Of a stretch of 64,000 nucleotides of DNA, positions 38,876 through 48,397 are shown in pieces; the first letter of the stretch is position 1, and each line of letters begins with the position of its first letter. The stretch is from Pedobacter nanyangensis (GTDB taxonomy: Bacteria; Bacteroidota; Bacteroidia; Sphingobacteriales; Sphingobacteriaceae). The stretch spans positions 372,001-436,000 of the forward strand of contig NZ_QMHO01000003.1 in NCBI RefSeq assembly GCF_003313505.1, given 5' to 3'. Position numbers and translations under genes: made by a program. The notes beneath the pieces are model-generated. The model searched no databases. It had not been told where the DNA came from and worked only from the letters and a program-made list of their open reading frames with translations.

Positions 38876-40078
38876 CTATCTCATCATTTTCTTTTGACAG
38901 GTAATTACATTATCTTCTATTCCAAAAACTACGTCGCCGGTAAGTTCCAAAGATTTTAGCACCTTGGAAACATTAGCATTTCTGGGAATTACACCGGTAA
39001 AAGAAATGTCGGGCTTTTCCCCTTCGTATTTCACCTTTACGTTGTACCACCTGGTTAGCTCTTTCATAATTTCGTCGATGTTGGTATTGTTGAATACAAA
39101 TAGATCATTTTTCCAGGCCATCACTTCTTCAATATTGGCCACACGCTGTTTGGTATCTTCGCTGCTTTCGGTATAAAGAATTTGTTTACCGGGTGTAAGC
39201 AGTTCAGATTGGCCGTGTTTGCTAAATTGCACCGAGCCCTCCAACAGGGTAAGCTCCGATCGATATTCATCAGGGTAGGCCATGACATTGAAATGGGTGC
39301 CCAGCACTTTAATTTCGGCACTGCCATTGGTTACATAAAATGGCCTGCGCTGATCCTTCGCAATTTCGAAATATGCTTCGCCCTTGATCTCAACTTTCCG
39401 GGCTTCACCAGTAAAAGCTACCGGAAATTTAATTGAAGATGAAGCATTGAGCCACACCTTACTGCCATCAGACAATACCACGCTGAATTTCCCACCTGCT
39501 GGCGTGGCCAAGGTGTTGATTTTTTGGCTTTCATCTTCATGCCCGCCTTTAACCAGATAAACAATTTGGCCTTTAGCATCTTTTTCAATAGAAATATCTC
39601 CCTGGGTAGCCAGCTTTCCGCCCGGGCTATTGTCCAGGGTTATCTTAGAACCGTCTGCCAAAGTCAATATAGCTTTATCGCCTCCCGGCAAAACATCATT
39701 ATGATAGGCCAAAGGTGCCTTTTTGACTAAGTTATCTTGAAAGGCATGGTAAAGCGTATAACTTCCAAGCGTTAACAATGCCACTGCGGCGGCATATTTC
39801 CAAAAAGATGGGCGCTTACGGCCATCCGACTTTTTTGGGCCAGTAATATTAGCGTACATGCCGTCCCAGTCTACTTCATGCACCAACGCATCAGACTGCA
39901 CCTTTTTATTGTGCTCATCCATAAAGGCAAGTACTTGCGCTTTGGTTTCTGGATTGTTGATGTAGGCAAACAGTTCCAAATATTCCTCCTCGGTAATGCT
40001 TTTATCAACATACTTTTGGAATAATTCGGTCAGTCTGCTATGAGCTTCTGGTGTCATCTGATGCGCTTGATTGTTCAT
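38876..40078 (-). CDS. FecR-family anti-sigma factor
   Basis: This 400-residue protein has a cytoplasmic N-terminal part (1-90), one membrane helix (about 91-109), the FecR domain (about 185-290; LATPAGGKFSVVLSDGSKVWLNA) and a C-terminal DUF4974 domain (about 315-395; FNNTNIDEIMKELTRWYNVK). It receives the signal from the SusC STN domain and controls the ECF sigma factor. The sigma gene is at 42270-42863, separated from it by a beta-helix protein gene, which is unusual. Confidence 0.95.
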   Translation of the reverse strand: MNNQAHQMTPEAHSRLTELFQKYVDKSITEEEYLELFAYINNPETKAQVLAFMDEHNKKVQSDALVHEVDWDGMYANITGPKKSDGRKRPSFWKYAAAVALLTLGSYTLYHAFQDNLVKKAPLAYHNDVLPGGDKAILTLADGSKITLDNSPGGKLATQGDISIEKDAKGQIVYLVKGGHEDESQKINTLATPAGGKFSVVLSDGSKVWLNASSSIKFPVAFTGEARKVEIKGEAYFEIAKDQRRPFYVTNGSAEIKVLGTHFNVMAYPDEYRSELTLLEGSVQFSKHGQSELLTPGKQILYTESSEDTKQRVANIEEVMAWKNDLFVFNNTNIDEIMKELTRWYNVKVKYEGEKPDISFTGVIPRNANVSKVLKSLELTGDVVFGIEDNVITCQKKMMR

Positions 40079-40100
40079 GTTTACAATTATTGTCGTTAAT

Positions 40101-42131
40101 TTATTTCACAACCAATAATTTTTGCTTTTCTGCATTGGGCTTGCCTTTGTTGATCCACAAGATGTAAGTTCCGGCTGGGATGTTAGCCAAATCGAACTTC
40201 ACGTTCTCTTGCTTTGCTGTTTGAGCGTAATTATTGGTTAATAAGGTTTTTCCCGTCAAAGATATTAGATTTAGGGAAGTGATCTCATTTGATGAAGATG
40301 GATCTACCCAAATATAGGCTTTGGCTGGGTTAGGATATACGGTGGTTTTTTCTGAAGCTAATCCAAAATTTACGGCTTCAACGCCTAAAATCGTCGGCGT
40401 ATCATTATGATCGTACTGGGTTAGGCGATAATAGTTAGTCCCAGATAAAGGTGCATAATCTGTTACGGAATAGCTCAAGGTAGTAGCACTATTTCCTGCG
40501 CCAGCAATTTCTTTAAAAAAAGTAAAATTGCTTGCTGAAGTACCTCTTTCGATCACAAATTTCTGGTTGTTTTGCTCGCTGGCTGTTTTCCAGGTTAGCA
40601 AAGCGGACGAACCGTTTTTTGTAGCGGCGTACGAGATCAGCGTTATGGGCAAAGTTCCTTGATATTCATAAGCCCCTAAATCGATTTCATTATGTTTAAG
40701 GCGAAGATTTCCCGCCAAATCTGTATCATTAGTCACATCACCTATTTCATTATACAAAACTTTACTGCCTTTTTCTGTCGCAGCTCCCTGTATTAAATTT
40801 AAAAAATTCGGATCAGTAGGAACAGTGCTAGCAAACAAAGAAACTGGTGAAGGATTAACGATATTTCCATCTACACCATCAGTACCATACACTTGGCTAA
40901 GCGAGTTTTTCATACTGAAGGTAACAGTGTTTCTGAAGATATCTCCATTTCCAGCTACAGCCGTATTTGAATTAAAAATGCTGTTGTATAATTTAACGCT
41001 TGATGAAGCAGAATTAGCCAAATATAGGGCAGCTCCGCCGGTTCCTGCTTTTACATCGTTTGCGTAAAAAGTAGCGTTTGAAATAGAAAGTATAGAACCT
41101 GATGAATTGTAAAAGGCGCTTCCCCCTGATGTACCATTTGACTCATTACCCGAGAATACGGAGTTCAATATCTTAATGTCATTTTGTTCTCCGGCGGTTG
41201 TAGAACCAGAAGAAAATACGGCACCGCCATTACCCGTAGAACTATTACCGATAAATCTACAGTTAAAAAAGTTCAACCTGCTCAAACTAGAAGCATAAAT
41301 AGCCCCTCCAGCCGCACCCGATACATTTTCTGTGAAAGAAACGTTTTTGAATGTGGCACTAACTATGCCTAATGTGGTTGATCCAAAACTGTATATAGCA
41401 CCTCCATTACCGTTAGCGCAGGTATTATTTTTAAATTCGACATTAGTAAAAGATAACGAGCCACTATAGAACAAATAAATAGCGCCAGAACTTTGATCTG
41501 ATGAGCTATTATAGTTGTCTTCTATTTTTAGATTATTGAATGTAGCATTGTTAGCGTAATACAAAATAATGCCGGCAGCCCTAGAGCTCGGAATGTTACG
41601 TGTATTTACAGTTACAACTACCGCACTACTGCTAGTACCTGTGCCTGTGGCATAGCCTTTGGTAATGGTAAAACCATCCAAAACGGCTCCAGTCATATCA
41701 TTGGCGGCAATTACCACATGATAAGCATTATCCGTATCAATAGCTGCATTGCCTATGTTACCACTCAATATGGAAGGATTTATTGCAAAATCTCTGGCAG
41801 ATAGCGAAGTTTGCCCCACAGCAAAGCCACCATAAATTTTAACGCCTGCTCTCATCACAAAAGAATTACCTCTATCATTAAGCGTGATTGTTCCTGTAGC
41901 ATCCGCCCTACGGGTTGGCAAATAAGTACCTGCGCTTACCCAAACCTGACGATTGGGAAATGTAGCCTCGTCAAGTGCTGCCAACTCATCTATCATTAGC
42001 TGCAAATCACCTGAAGCACTGCCCCAGCTAGTGCCATTGCCGGTACCACCAGCTGTAACATAGCGTATTGTTTGTGCTGAAATAGAATGGCAACTGAGCG
42101 CAATTAGAAGTAGTAAGTAAAATTTCTTCAT
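40101..42131 (-). CDS. Beta-helix surface protein with type A T9SS sorting domain
   Basis: From the ATG at 42131 this is a 676-residue protein with a signal peptide (about 1-20) and a TIRYVTAGGTGNGTSW start shared with its paralogue at 44021-46693. Polymorphic-type right-handed beta-helix repeats (about six GGA(I/V)(Y/F)-like turns) fill the middle. The C-terminal ~80 residues (TVYPNPAKAYIWV ... AGTYILWI) are a type A type IX secretion sorting domain, so it is exported and anchored at the surface. It probably acts as an adhesin or glycan-binding or depolymerising protein; no catalytic residue is evident. The gene lies between the sigma and FecR genes. Confidence 0.88.
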   Translation of the reverse strand: MKKFYLLLLIALSCHSISAQTIRYVTAGGTGNGTSWGSASGDLQLMIDELAALDEATFPNRQVWVSAGTYLPTRRADATGTITLNDRGNSFVMRAGVKIYGGFAVGQTSLSARDFAINPSILSGNIGNAAIDTDNAYHVVIAANDMTGAVLDGFTITKGYATGTGTSSSAVVVTVNTRNIPSSRAAGIILYYANNATFNNLKIEDNYNSSSDQSSGAIYLFYSGSLSFTNVEFKNNTCANGNGGAIYSFGSTTLGIVSATFKNVSFTENVSGAAGGAIYASSLSRLNFFNCRFIGNSSTGNGGAVFSSGSTTAGEQNDIKILNSVFSGNESNGTSGGSAFYNSSGSILSISNATFYANDVKAGTGGAALYLANSASSSVKLYNSIFNSNTAVAGNGDIFRNTVTFSMKNSLSQVYGTDGVDGNIVNPSPVSLFASTVPTDPNFLNLIQGAATEKGSKVLYNEIGDVTNDTDLAGNLRLKHNEIDLGAYEYQGTLPITLISYAATKNGSSALLTWKTASEQNNQKFVIERGTSASNFTFFKEIAGAGNSATTLSYSVTDYAPLSGTNYYRLTQYDHNDTPTILGVEAVNFGLASEKTTVYPNPAKAYIWVDPSSSNEITSLNLISLTGKTLLTNNYAQTAKQENVKFDLANIPAGTYILWINKGKPNAEKQKLLVVK

Positions 42132-42269
42132 AAATTGTTGGTTAGGTTTGTTGTTTGTCCTATATAGACTGCCCATCTTTAACAATGGACCGTTAAAAAC
42201 CAACTTTTTGAAAAAAAATTATTGAATGGTTAGCTTGATGAACAAAACAGATCAAAAAAGAATGAATTT

Positions 42270-42863
42270 TTAGAAAAACAACTTCCAGAGCAATAGTAGA
42301 GACACCACGATATGATGCTTGGAAATATGGTATTTAAGATGCTTGAGCACCTCAACAATTACATTTTTAACGCGACTTTTGGAAAGCCCAACAGCTTGGG
42401 CAATTTCTTCGTGGCTCATGTGCTGGTTGCGGCTCATGTTAAATATCTCCTGCTTTTGTGGAGACAGCGTTTGCAAAACTTTATTGATTAAAAAAACGCT
42501 CTCTTTGAGATTGATCTGGTCTTCGATATTATTTAAACTTACCGAAGTATTGATCCATGCGTTGCTGATCGTTTTCTCTGTTCTGCTTACTTTGCTCAGA
42601 TAATCGTAGGTTTTGTTACGAGCAATAGTGTAAATATAGTTACGTGGGTGTTCGATGGAAAGCAGTTTTTCACGGTTTTGCCAGATGACTAAAAATGTCT
42701 CCTGAACAATCTCCTCAGCATCAGCCTTGCTATGGACAAAGGAATCTACAAAAGCCAAAATTTTGCCCCTATAAAGATTGAACATTTTATTAAATGCCAA
42801 AGAATTTCCATCATAAATCTGCTTTAACAATAGCTTTTCTGCTGTTAAATCGTACAAGGCCAT
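42270..42863 (-). CDS. ECF RNA polymerase sigma factor
   Basis: This 197-residue protein has sigma-70 region 2 (FVDSFVHSKADAEEIVQETFLVIW, seen at about 38-62) and region 4 (MSHEEIAQAVGLSKSRVKNVIVEVLKH, about 148-174) joined by a short linker. It would direct RNA polymerase to the downstream surface genes and is controlled by FecR. The C-terminal hydrophobic end (HHIVVSLLLLWKLFF) could tether it to the membrane, a feature often seen in this sigma group. Confidence 0.95.
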   Translation of the reverse strand: MALYDLTAEKLLLKQIYDGNSLAFNKMFNLYRGKILAFVDSFVHSKADAEEIVQETFLVIWQNREKLLSIEHPRNYIYTIARNKTYDYLSKVSRTEKTISNAWINTSVSLNNIEDQINLKESVFLINKVLQTLSPQKQEIFNMSRNQHMSHEEIAQAVGLSKSRVKNVIVEVLKHLKYHISKHHIVVSLLLLWKLFF

Positions 42864-43051
42864 AAAGTAAAATATGAACCGATATACTTTAGAAAAGTTT
42901 ATCAGCTAGTTTGTCGGTTAGGTTATTATAAAATTAGCATTCCTCGCTCACTATCCAAAACATTTTTGTGTTACTTATATAACTTTTTTGATAAAAACGC
43001 AAAAAAGCAGACAGATTGCCCTGACTACTCAAATGATTTTCACAAAAAAAA

Positions 43052-43077
43052 GAGAACCTCATCGAAATGAGGCTCTC
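43052..43077 (-). terminator. Intrinsic terminator after the PorP/SprF gene
   Basis: An 11-bp stem on the minus strand (GAGAGCCTCAT / ATGAGGTTCTC, one mismatch, TTCG loop) is followed by eight T. It lies 10 nt past the stop. Confidence 0.88.
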
Positions 43078-43087
43078 CATAGAGCTA

Positions 43088-43972
43088 TTATTTAGATAGA
43101 TTTATTTTTAAACCCAGTTCTACACTGCCATAAGTGTATTTTTTCAGGTTGTTATTTATCGGCAACGAATACGATGCCTGCATTTGGTATTTTTTTAGTA
43201 TGTTAAAACCTAATCCAAAGGACAGGCTGTTGCTACTGTGGTAAAAAGCGAGAAGATTAAATTTATCTTCAGCAAATTGTGCGTTAACACCTACGTCAAT
43301 TACGTTATCATAGCCATCAAGTCCGCGGTAAAATAATTTTGGAGTCAATCTTATCGGGCCATCTAATACCTGATACGCCGCAGAAACATAAAATGTGCTG
43401 TAGTTATAGCCATCATTAACATTTTCAGTATAGATGAGGCTACGCAAATTTGGTGCTACCGCACTTAAGCTTAGCTTGCCATCCTCATAATTTACACCCA
43501 AATCACCATCAAAAACATAACCTTGGTCATTAAACTGCTGGGGCACCAGATCTGTTCCATCGCCAATGATATCGGCCATATTTACTTTTAAGGAAGATAT
43601 TCCAGCCGACAATCCAAATCTTAAATTACCAGTTTCGGATGTTTCAACATGATAGGCATAAGAAGCGGAAAATCTATTCACATTCAAAAGGCCGTCCTTA
43701 TCGGTAACTACCGATAGCCCAAAGCCATTTTTGTTCCATCCGTAATCAATGGTAACGGTGTTTGCCACATTTTGACCATTGCTTCCAGTAAGATTGTTTT
43801 TATAAGAAAGTCCCACATTTAAGCCTGCCCTTTTTCCTGCCGCCGCAGGGTTGTACAGGTATTCATTGAGATAGTACATAGACATCGGCGGACTTACCTG
43901 GGCCTTTAATGGAGAAGAAGCAAAAAATAAGATGACGGTGGTAATGATATATGTAATTTGTTTAGTTTTCAT
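43088..43972 (-). CDS. PorP/SprF-family type IX secretion membrane protein
   Basis: From the ATG at 43972 this is a 294-residue outer-membrane beta-barrel protein with a signal peptide (about 1-24) and the PorP/SprF start [20 protein letters not shown]. Such proteins serve type IX secretion of cargo with type B sorting domains and lie next to their cargo gene. The upstream gene (44021-46693) encodes such a type B protein, so the pair fits that pattern. A TTG reading six codons earlier is rejected. Confidence 0.93.
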   Translation of the reverse strand: MKTKQITYIITTVILFFASSPLKAQVSPPMSMYYLNEYLYNPAAAGKRAGLNVGLSYKNNLTGSNGQNVANTVTIDYGWNKNGFGLSVVTDKDGLLNVNRFSASYAYHVETSETGNLRFGLSAGISSLKVNMADIIGDGTDLVPQQFNDQGYVFDGDLGVNYEDGKLSLSAVAPNLRSLIYTENVNDGYNYSTFYVSAAYQVLDGPIRLTPKLFYRGLDGYDNVIDVGVNAQFAEDKFNLLAFYHSSNSLSFGLGFNILKKYQMQASYSLPINNNLKKYTYGSVELGLKINLSK

Positions 43973-44020
43973 TGTTGTTTGGTTAAGCAAATTCTTAATT
44001 TTTAAAGCAAACAGTACTTG

Positions 44021-46693
44021 TTATCTTCCTTTCAAAATAGTTAGCGTGCCCTTAATTGGCTTTAAACCAGCACCAATATTAATTTCGTAATAGTAGGTGC
44101 CCGTGTTCAAAGGGCTGCCATTGTAGCTGCCATCCCAATCATTCTGATAATTTGCCTTCTTAAACACTGTCTTCCCCGTTTTATCATAAACAATCACTTC
44201 ATTTTTTGGATACATCAAACTCAAATCCGTAACAATCCATAAATCGTTTTTCCCATCGCCATTTGGCGTAAGGATATTATTGGCTACTATTGTTCCTGTA
44301 TATAACCTGAGGTTAACCGTTGTTTGAGGGCTTGGGTTACTTGTACCCAAGCTATTGCTAGCCACTACGTGAAACGTGTGAGGTCCGGGAGCCAATTCCT
44401 CTGTAAAAGTGTAGGCCCATTCTCCTTTATCGTTAGACATTACCGTAACCGGATGTTCTTTGTTATCGACATAAATGGTAATTACGCTTGCCGGTTCGGC
44501 CAGCCCACTTAGCTTTGGCCTGTAGCTGGTTAATACTCCATTTGCCACATTAGCAACCACCGGTGCCTGTGGGTCTTCCATCAGGTTCACCAAAGAAATA
44601 ATTACACGCATCACCTGATCATCGCCTATATCGTTAAAAACCTTAACGGTTAAGGTAAAGCTCCTTACTTTCTCATAATCAATCTCGGTGCTTTTGTTAA
44701 CCGTGATATTTCCGGTGGCGGCATTGATCGCAAAAGCATCATTAAGGTTACCGCTCATGATGGTCCAATTGGAAAGTACGCCCGGCAAACTTGAAACAGG
44801 TTTTGCCACAAAGGTTCCATTTGGAGCGTTCTCGTTAATAGATATCTGTAGCGGTGGCACTGGGGCAGCGCCATCAAACTCATAAGCGCCCAAATCCAAA
44901 ATAAGGTTGTTAACTCTCGAGTTTCCGGCCAAATCGGTACTGATGCCCAATGGCAAAAGATTATTCTGTCCGGCATCTATTGCTGGGCTAAAATCCTGCA
45001 AACGCAAGAAATCGGGGCTATTAGGGTCTTCGCTTTCAAATACCGGGTCCTGGCCTACGATGTTATCGTCTACACCACTGGTGCCATAAACATCTGTCAT
45101 AGAAGACCGCACGGTTAAATTGGCCGCTGTTGTAGCCAAGAAATCTACTGTAGCTGCATCAGTGGCTTCATTTTTATACAAAATGCTATTGTAAACCGTG
45201 GCTTGCCCCGAGGCTGTTAAATAAATGGCACCACCTTTAAATGCAGTGGCTTTGTTAGCGTAAAAAGTAGTGTTGTGAATAACTGGCGCCGCATTGGTAG
45301 AAACATAGATTGCACCACCACCACCGGAGCTGCTTCCAGCCTCATTATTATAGAATAAGTTATTGACAAGTACAGGGCTTGCCAAATTACCCGCCACGCC
45401 AAAAAGGTAAATTGCACCGCCACTGGTAATAGCCTTATTACCCAAAAATTTGTTGTTGTGCATTTCAGGGCTGTTGGCATTCAAATAGAGTGCTCCTGCC
45501 GTTGTAGTGGCTTCGTTATTGATGAATGTTAGACCATTTAATACCGATGGAAGGGTACTGGTGCCCAAATATATCGCACCCGAAGAGTTGGCTTTATTCG
45601 CGGTAAAGGTACTTTCGGTGATATTAATCGTTCCCGTGCTGAAATAAATGGCACCACCACTACTTGCCGAGGTATTATTGTTAAATGTGGAGTTACTGAT
45701 GTTGATGGTTGTACCCAAAGCATTGTATATTGCTCCGCCGTTGGTCAAGGCCGAGTTGGCAGTAAATGTACATTCACTAAAAGTTGCCGAAGCTGAGGCC
45801 GAATTCATTAAAATTGCCCCACCATTGGTTGTCGTAGCTTCATTGCCCTCAAATTTGCATTTGGTAAAAACAGGTGATCCTGCAGTGGATATTGCCAACG
45901 CTCCTCCAGAACTTCCTTCATTGCCAATAAACTCTACCTCGGTAAAAACTGGCTTAGAAGGCGTGGCGGCAGCACTAAATATAAAAATAGCCCCTCCACT
46001 TGTTGATAATGTTTTATTATTGATGAACTTTACCTTGTTATAAATTGGCGATCCATAGAATATATAGATGGCTCCGGCGCTCTGGTCTGTTGAACCATTT
46101 ACGTTATCCCTGATCACGAGGTTCTCATAGGTAGCGCTGCTATAGTAATTGATAATTCCTGGCGAGCGACTTGGCGGAATCGTATAACCATTTACGCTAA
46201 CACCGCCGCCAGTTCCCGTACCGCTGCTATAGCCCTTAGTTACGGTAAACCCATCCAATTTAGCCGTACCCAAATCACCAGAAGCCACCACCACGTGGTA
46301 GGCATTATCTGTATCAATGGTTTCGTCACCCAAATTACCGCTTAAAACCGTCACATTGGCCGCAAAGTTTCTTTGGTCCCTAACGGCTTCTGTCCCAGAA
46401 AAACCACCGTATATGGCAACATCCTTTTTAAGTACAAAAGCATTAAATCTATCATTTAGCGTAATGGTTGCTAGCGCATCGGCCTTGCGGTTTGGCTTGT
46501 AAGTACCAGCTGCTACCCATATTTCATTCCCGGCCGCCGAGGCATTAATCATGGCCTGCAAATCCCCCGATGCAGCCGCCCAAGTGGAACCGTCGCCCGT
46601 GCCACCAGGTTTTACATACCTAATTGTTTGCGCTATCGCATCAAATCCAACCAATAGTGGAAAGAAAATAAGCAATAAGTAAAGTTTCTTCAT
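44021..46693 (-). CDS. Large beta-helix surface protein with type B (CHU_C) sorting domain
   Basis: This 890-residue protein has a signal peptide (about 1-21), polymorphic right-handed beta-helix repeats (about ten GGAIY-like turns, about 180-530), a cadherin-like segment (about 630-710), an Ig-like bacterial segment (about 715-795) and a C-terminal gliding-motility-type domain (TPNGDGKNDLWIV ... TGTYYYEIN), the type B sorting signal of the type IX system. It is the likely cargo of the PorP/SprF protein encoded downstream. The N-terminal half is paralogous to the type A protein at 40101-42131. An adhesive role is inferred. Confidence 0.92.
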   Translation of the reverse strand: MKKLYLLLIFFPLLVGFDAIAQTIRYVKPGGTGDGSTWAAASGDLQAMINASAAGNEIWVAAGTYKPNRKADALATITLNDRFNAFVLKKDVAIYGGFSGTEAVRDQRNFAANVTVLSGNLGDETIDTDNAYHVVVASGDLGTAKLDGFTVTKGYSSGTGTGGGVSVNGYTIPPSRSPGIINYYSSATYENLVIRDNVNGSTDQSAGAIYIFYGSPIYNKVKFINNKTLSTSGGAIFIFSAAATPSKPVFTEVEFIGNEGSSGGALAISTAGSPVFTKCKFEGNEATTTNGGAILMNSASASATFSECTFTANSALTNGGAIYNALGTTINISNSTFNNNTSASSGGAIYFSTGTINITESTFTANKANSSGAIYLGTSTLPSVLNGLTFINNEATTTAGALYLNANSPEMHNNKFLGNKAITSGGAIYLFGVAGNLASPVLVNNLFYNNEAGSSSGGGGAIYVSTNAAPVIHNTTFYANKATAFKGGAIYLTASGQATVYNSILYKNEATDAATVDFLATTAANLTVRSSMTDVYGTSGVDDNIVGQDPVFESEDPNSPDFLRLQDFSPAIDAGQNNLLPLGISTDLAGNSRVNNLILDLGAYEFDGAAPVPPLQISINENAPNGTFVAKPVSSLPGVLSNWTIMSGNLNDAFAINAATGNITVNKSTEIDYEKVRSFTLTVKVFNDIGDDQVMRVIISLVNLMEDPQAPVVANVANGVLTSYRPKLSGLAEPASVITIYVDNKEHPVTVMSNDKGEWAYTFTEELAPGPHTFHVVASNSLGTSNPSPQTTVNLRLYTGTIVANNILTPNGDGKNDLWIVTDLSLMYPKNEVIVYDKTGKTVFKKANYQNDWDGSYNGSPLNTGTYYYEINIGAGLKPIKGTLTILKGR

Positions 46694-46739
46694 ATGAATT
46701 GCTAGTTTGTTAGTTGTTAGGCCGTTTAAAGGGATAACC

Positions 46740-46753
46740 CGCTATCGATAGCG
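46740..46753. repeat. Short perfect palindrome CGCTATCGATAGCG
   Basis: A 14-bp palindrome lies in the 241-nt divergent gap between the type B surface protein gene and the amidohydrolase paralogue. It could be an operator; it may also be a common genomic word. Confidence 0.35.
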
Positions 46754-46934
46754 AGCTTTTCTTTCAAACTATAAGATAGACTGTTACAAAATACAACAGG
46801 ACCACTTTTATATGATTTTTTTTTAAGGAGATATAAAATCAACAAATTGGGGATTAATTTCGGTACGTTTTCGAATCACGAAAGTCTATCTTAAAAGCGA
46901 TACGCTTTTCAACCTGATCACAAAACTATATCAA

Positions 46935-47825
46935 ATGAGATTTTTAAAATTAAGCCTGCTGTTTTTATTGATTTCGGGCTTTGCTTACGCACAAAAATGG
47001 GAAGTTGGTAAAACCTATACCGACGATGAGAAATGGACAGAATTTACGGTTGGCAATATACCGTTGATTATCAGCGTGCCACACGGAGGAATTATTACAC
47101 TTCCCCATGAAGCCGCTCGTGATTGCAAAGGCGCTGTTACGGTTACCGATTCAAAAACTATTGAACTGGCCAAGGAAATTGAAAAGGTATTTTTAGAAAA
47201 GTACCATGCCAGGCCATTTATTATCCTATCTAACCTCTCCAGAAAACACCTGGATCAAAACCGGGATATAGAGGAAGCCACTTGCGGTAATAAGGCATTG
47301 GAAAAAACCTGGCACCAATTTCATGATAATATAGATACCGCTATTGCCCTGGCCACCAAAAAATTTGGCAAAGCGATATACATTGACCTACACGGACACG
47401 GGCATACCAAACAAAGGTTGGAACTGGGATATAATTTAACGGCAACCGATCTAAGAAAGCCAGATGTTGAAAAAAATCAATTGGCAGAAAAATCTTCAGT
47501 GGCTAACCTGTTGGCATCCCAAAAAAACCTGGACCTGGTTCAACTACTTACTGGGGAAACCGCATTTGGAACATTAATTACTTCCGCTGGATTTGACGCT
47601 GTGCCCGCTAAACAAGATATAGCTCCTTTGGAGGAAGACAAATATTTTAGCGGCGGGTACAATACCCGACGATACACTTCAATCAAATATCCGAATGTGT
47701 TTGGCTGGCAAATAGAGAGCAATTTTAAGGGGGTACGTGATGCCGCTGGCCGACCAGCATTTGCTAAAGCTTTTGTAGAAGTGATGGCCCAATATTTCAA
47801 AATACATCTGAACACCTCATTTTAA
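46935..47825 (+). CDS. Secreted N-formylglutamate amidohydrolase-like protein
   Basis: This 296-residue protein has a cleavable signal peptide (about 1-19, AYAQ) and no lipobox. It shares VPHGG (48-52), QNR (108-110) and DLHGHGH (151-157) with the lipoprotein at 31991-32935, to which it is a paralogue. The catalytic family is N-formylglutamate amidohydrolase-like. It is read alone, on the opposite strand to most neighbours, and is followed by a 15-bp inverted repeat. Confidence 0.8.
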   Translation: MRFLKLSLLFLLISGFAYAQKWEVGKTYTDDEKWTEFTVGNIPLIISVPHGGIITLPHEAARDCKGAVTVTDSKTIELAKEIEKVFLEKYHARPFIILSNLSRKHLDQNRDIEEATCGNKALEKTWHQFHDNIDTAIALATKKFGKAIYIDLHGHGHTKQRLELGYNLTATDLRKPDVEKNQLAEKSSVANLLASQKNLDLVQLLTGETAFGTLITSAGFDAVPAKQDIAPLEEDKYFSGGYNTRRYTSIKYPNVFGWQIESNFKGVRDAAGRPAFAKAFVEVMAQYFKIHLNTSF

Positions 47826-47864
47826 TTTCATAAATCTTAAGCTTGAATTAAAAAGAAAATCAAT

Positions 47865-47914
47865 ATTCATCCTGTATAAGCATTTTAAATCATTAATCTT
47901 TATACAGGATGAAT
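47865..47914. repeat. Perfect 15-bp inverted repeat after the amidohydrolase paralogue
   Basis: ATTCATCCTGTATAA (47865-47879) and its exact complement (47900-47914) flank a 20-nt A/T-rich loop. It sits 40 nt past the plus-strand stop. No strong T-run follows, so it might stabilise the mRNA end or be a protein-binding site. Confidence 0.5.
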
Positions 47915-47944
47915 CAGATTATTTTAATGCTGAATGAAAAAACA

Positions 47945-47969
47945 AAAGCCCCAAGAATCTTGAGGCTTT
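47945..47969 (-). terminator. Intrinsic terminator after the third precursor peptide
   Basis: On the minus strand, AAAGCCTCAAG and CTTGGGGCTTT pair with one mismatch around a 3-nt loop and are followed by TGTTTTTT. It lies 20 nt past the stop of the peptide gene. Confidence 0.8.
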
Positions 47970-47989
47970 GTTCGTTCAACTTAATAAGT

Positions 47990-48172
47990 CTATTTCATTC
48001 CGCTACCACTGTTAGCACCTCCCTGACCAACTTTATAGCCAAAAATTTCAACCTCATCATCATTCTCTTCAGCGTGGAAACCCGTGTTTCCGGTTCCACC
48101 TGTTATTCTTCTTTGTTCTTCCCTAGATAATTCAGTTAACTGTAAAAAAGGGAGTTCTTTGTGTTTTTCCAT
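47990..48172 (-). CDS. Double-glycine leader precursor-like peptide, cysteine-free core
   Basis: From the ATG at 48172 this is 60 residues: a 26-residue leader ending TELSREEQRRITGG, then a Gly/Asn/Glu-rich core of 34 residues (HAEENDDEVEIFGY, then GQGGANSGSG) without Cys. The leader type is that of Bacteroidota GG-type precursors exported by C39 transporters. No transporter gene is nearby; the C39 exporter at the left edge is 48 kb away but could act in trans. An upstream in-frame extension to 48298 is Leu/Ile/Phe-rich and begins in front of the likely UTR, so I reject it. It has its own terminator. Confidence 0.72.
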   Translation of the reverse strand: MEKHKELPFLQLTELSREEQRRITGGTGNTGFHAEENDDEVEIFGYKVGQGGANSGSGMK

Positions 48173-48336
48173 AATATTATGTTTTAGAATAATAAATATA
48201 AAGATTTTTAACAAGAAACATAACAAGCTAATAAATAAACACTTACACAAAAACACAAACTTCTCCCTTCTTAAAATACTTTCTACTATAATCATCATTT
48301 ACTGAAGGCTCTTTGAATAAGGCAAAAAGCATTTAT

Positions 48337-48379
48337 AAAAAAGAAGCCCCGATTGACATTCAATCGGGGCTTCTTTTTT
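48337..48379 (-). terminator. Strong intrinsic terminator after rpsJ
   Basis: A perfect 20-bp stem (with GAAGCCCCGATTG as its core) and a 3-nt loop, ending in six T on the minus strand, lies 19 nt past the rpsJ stop. It closes the rpsL-rpsG-fusA-rpsJ unit. Confidence 0.95.
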
Positions 48380-48397
48380 AGCGTTGTATTAAAATCA

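Noticed and set aside
45648..46043. Plus-strand frame of 131 codons opposite the type B surface protein
   Set aside because: It is the complement of the GGAIY repeats and has repeat-derived composition.
48173..48298. Hydrophobic N-terminal extension of the third precursor peptide
   Set aside because: Leu/Ile/Phe-rich translation of A/T-rich DNA; the internal ATG gives a standard GG leader of usual length.
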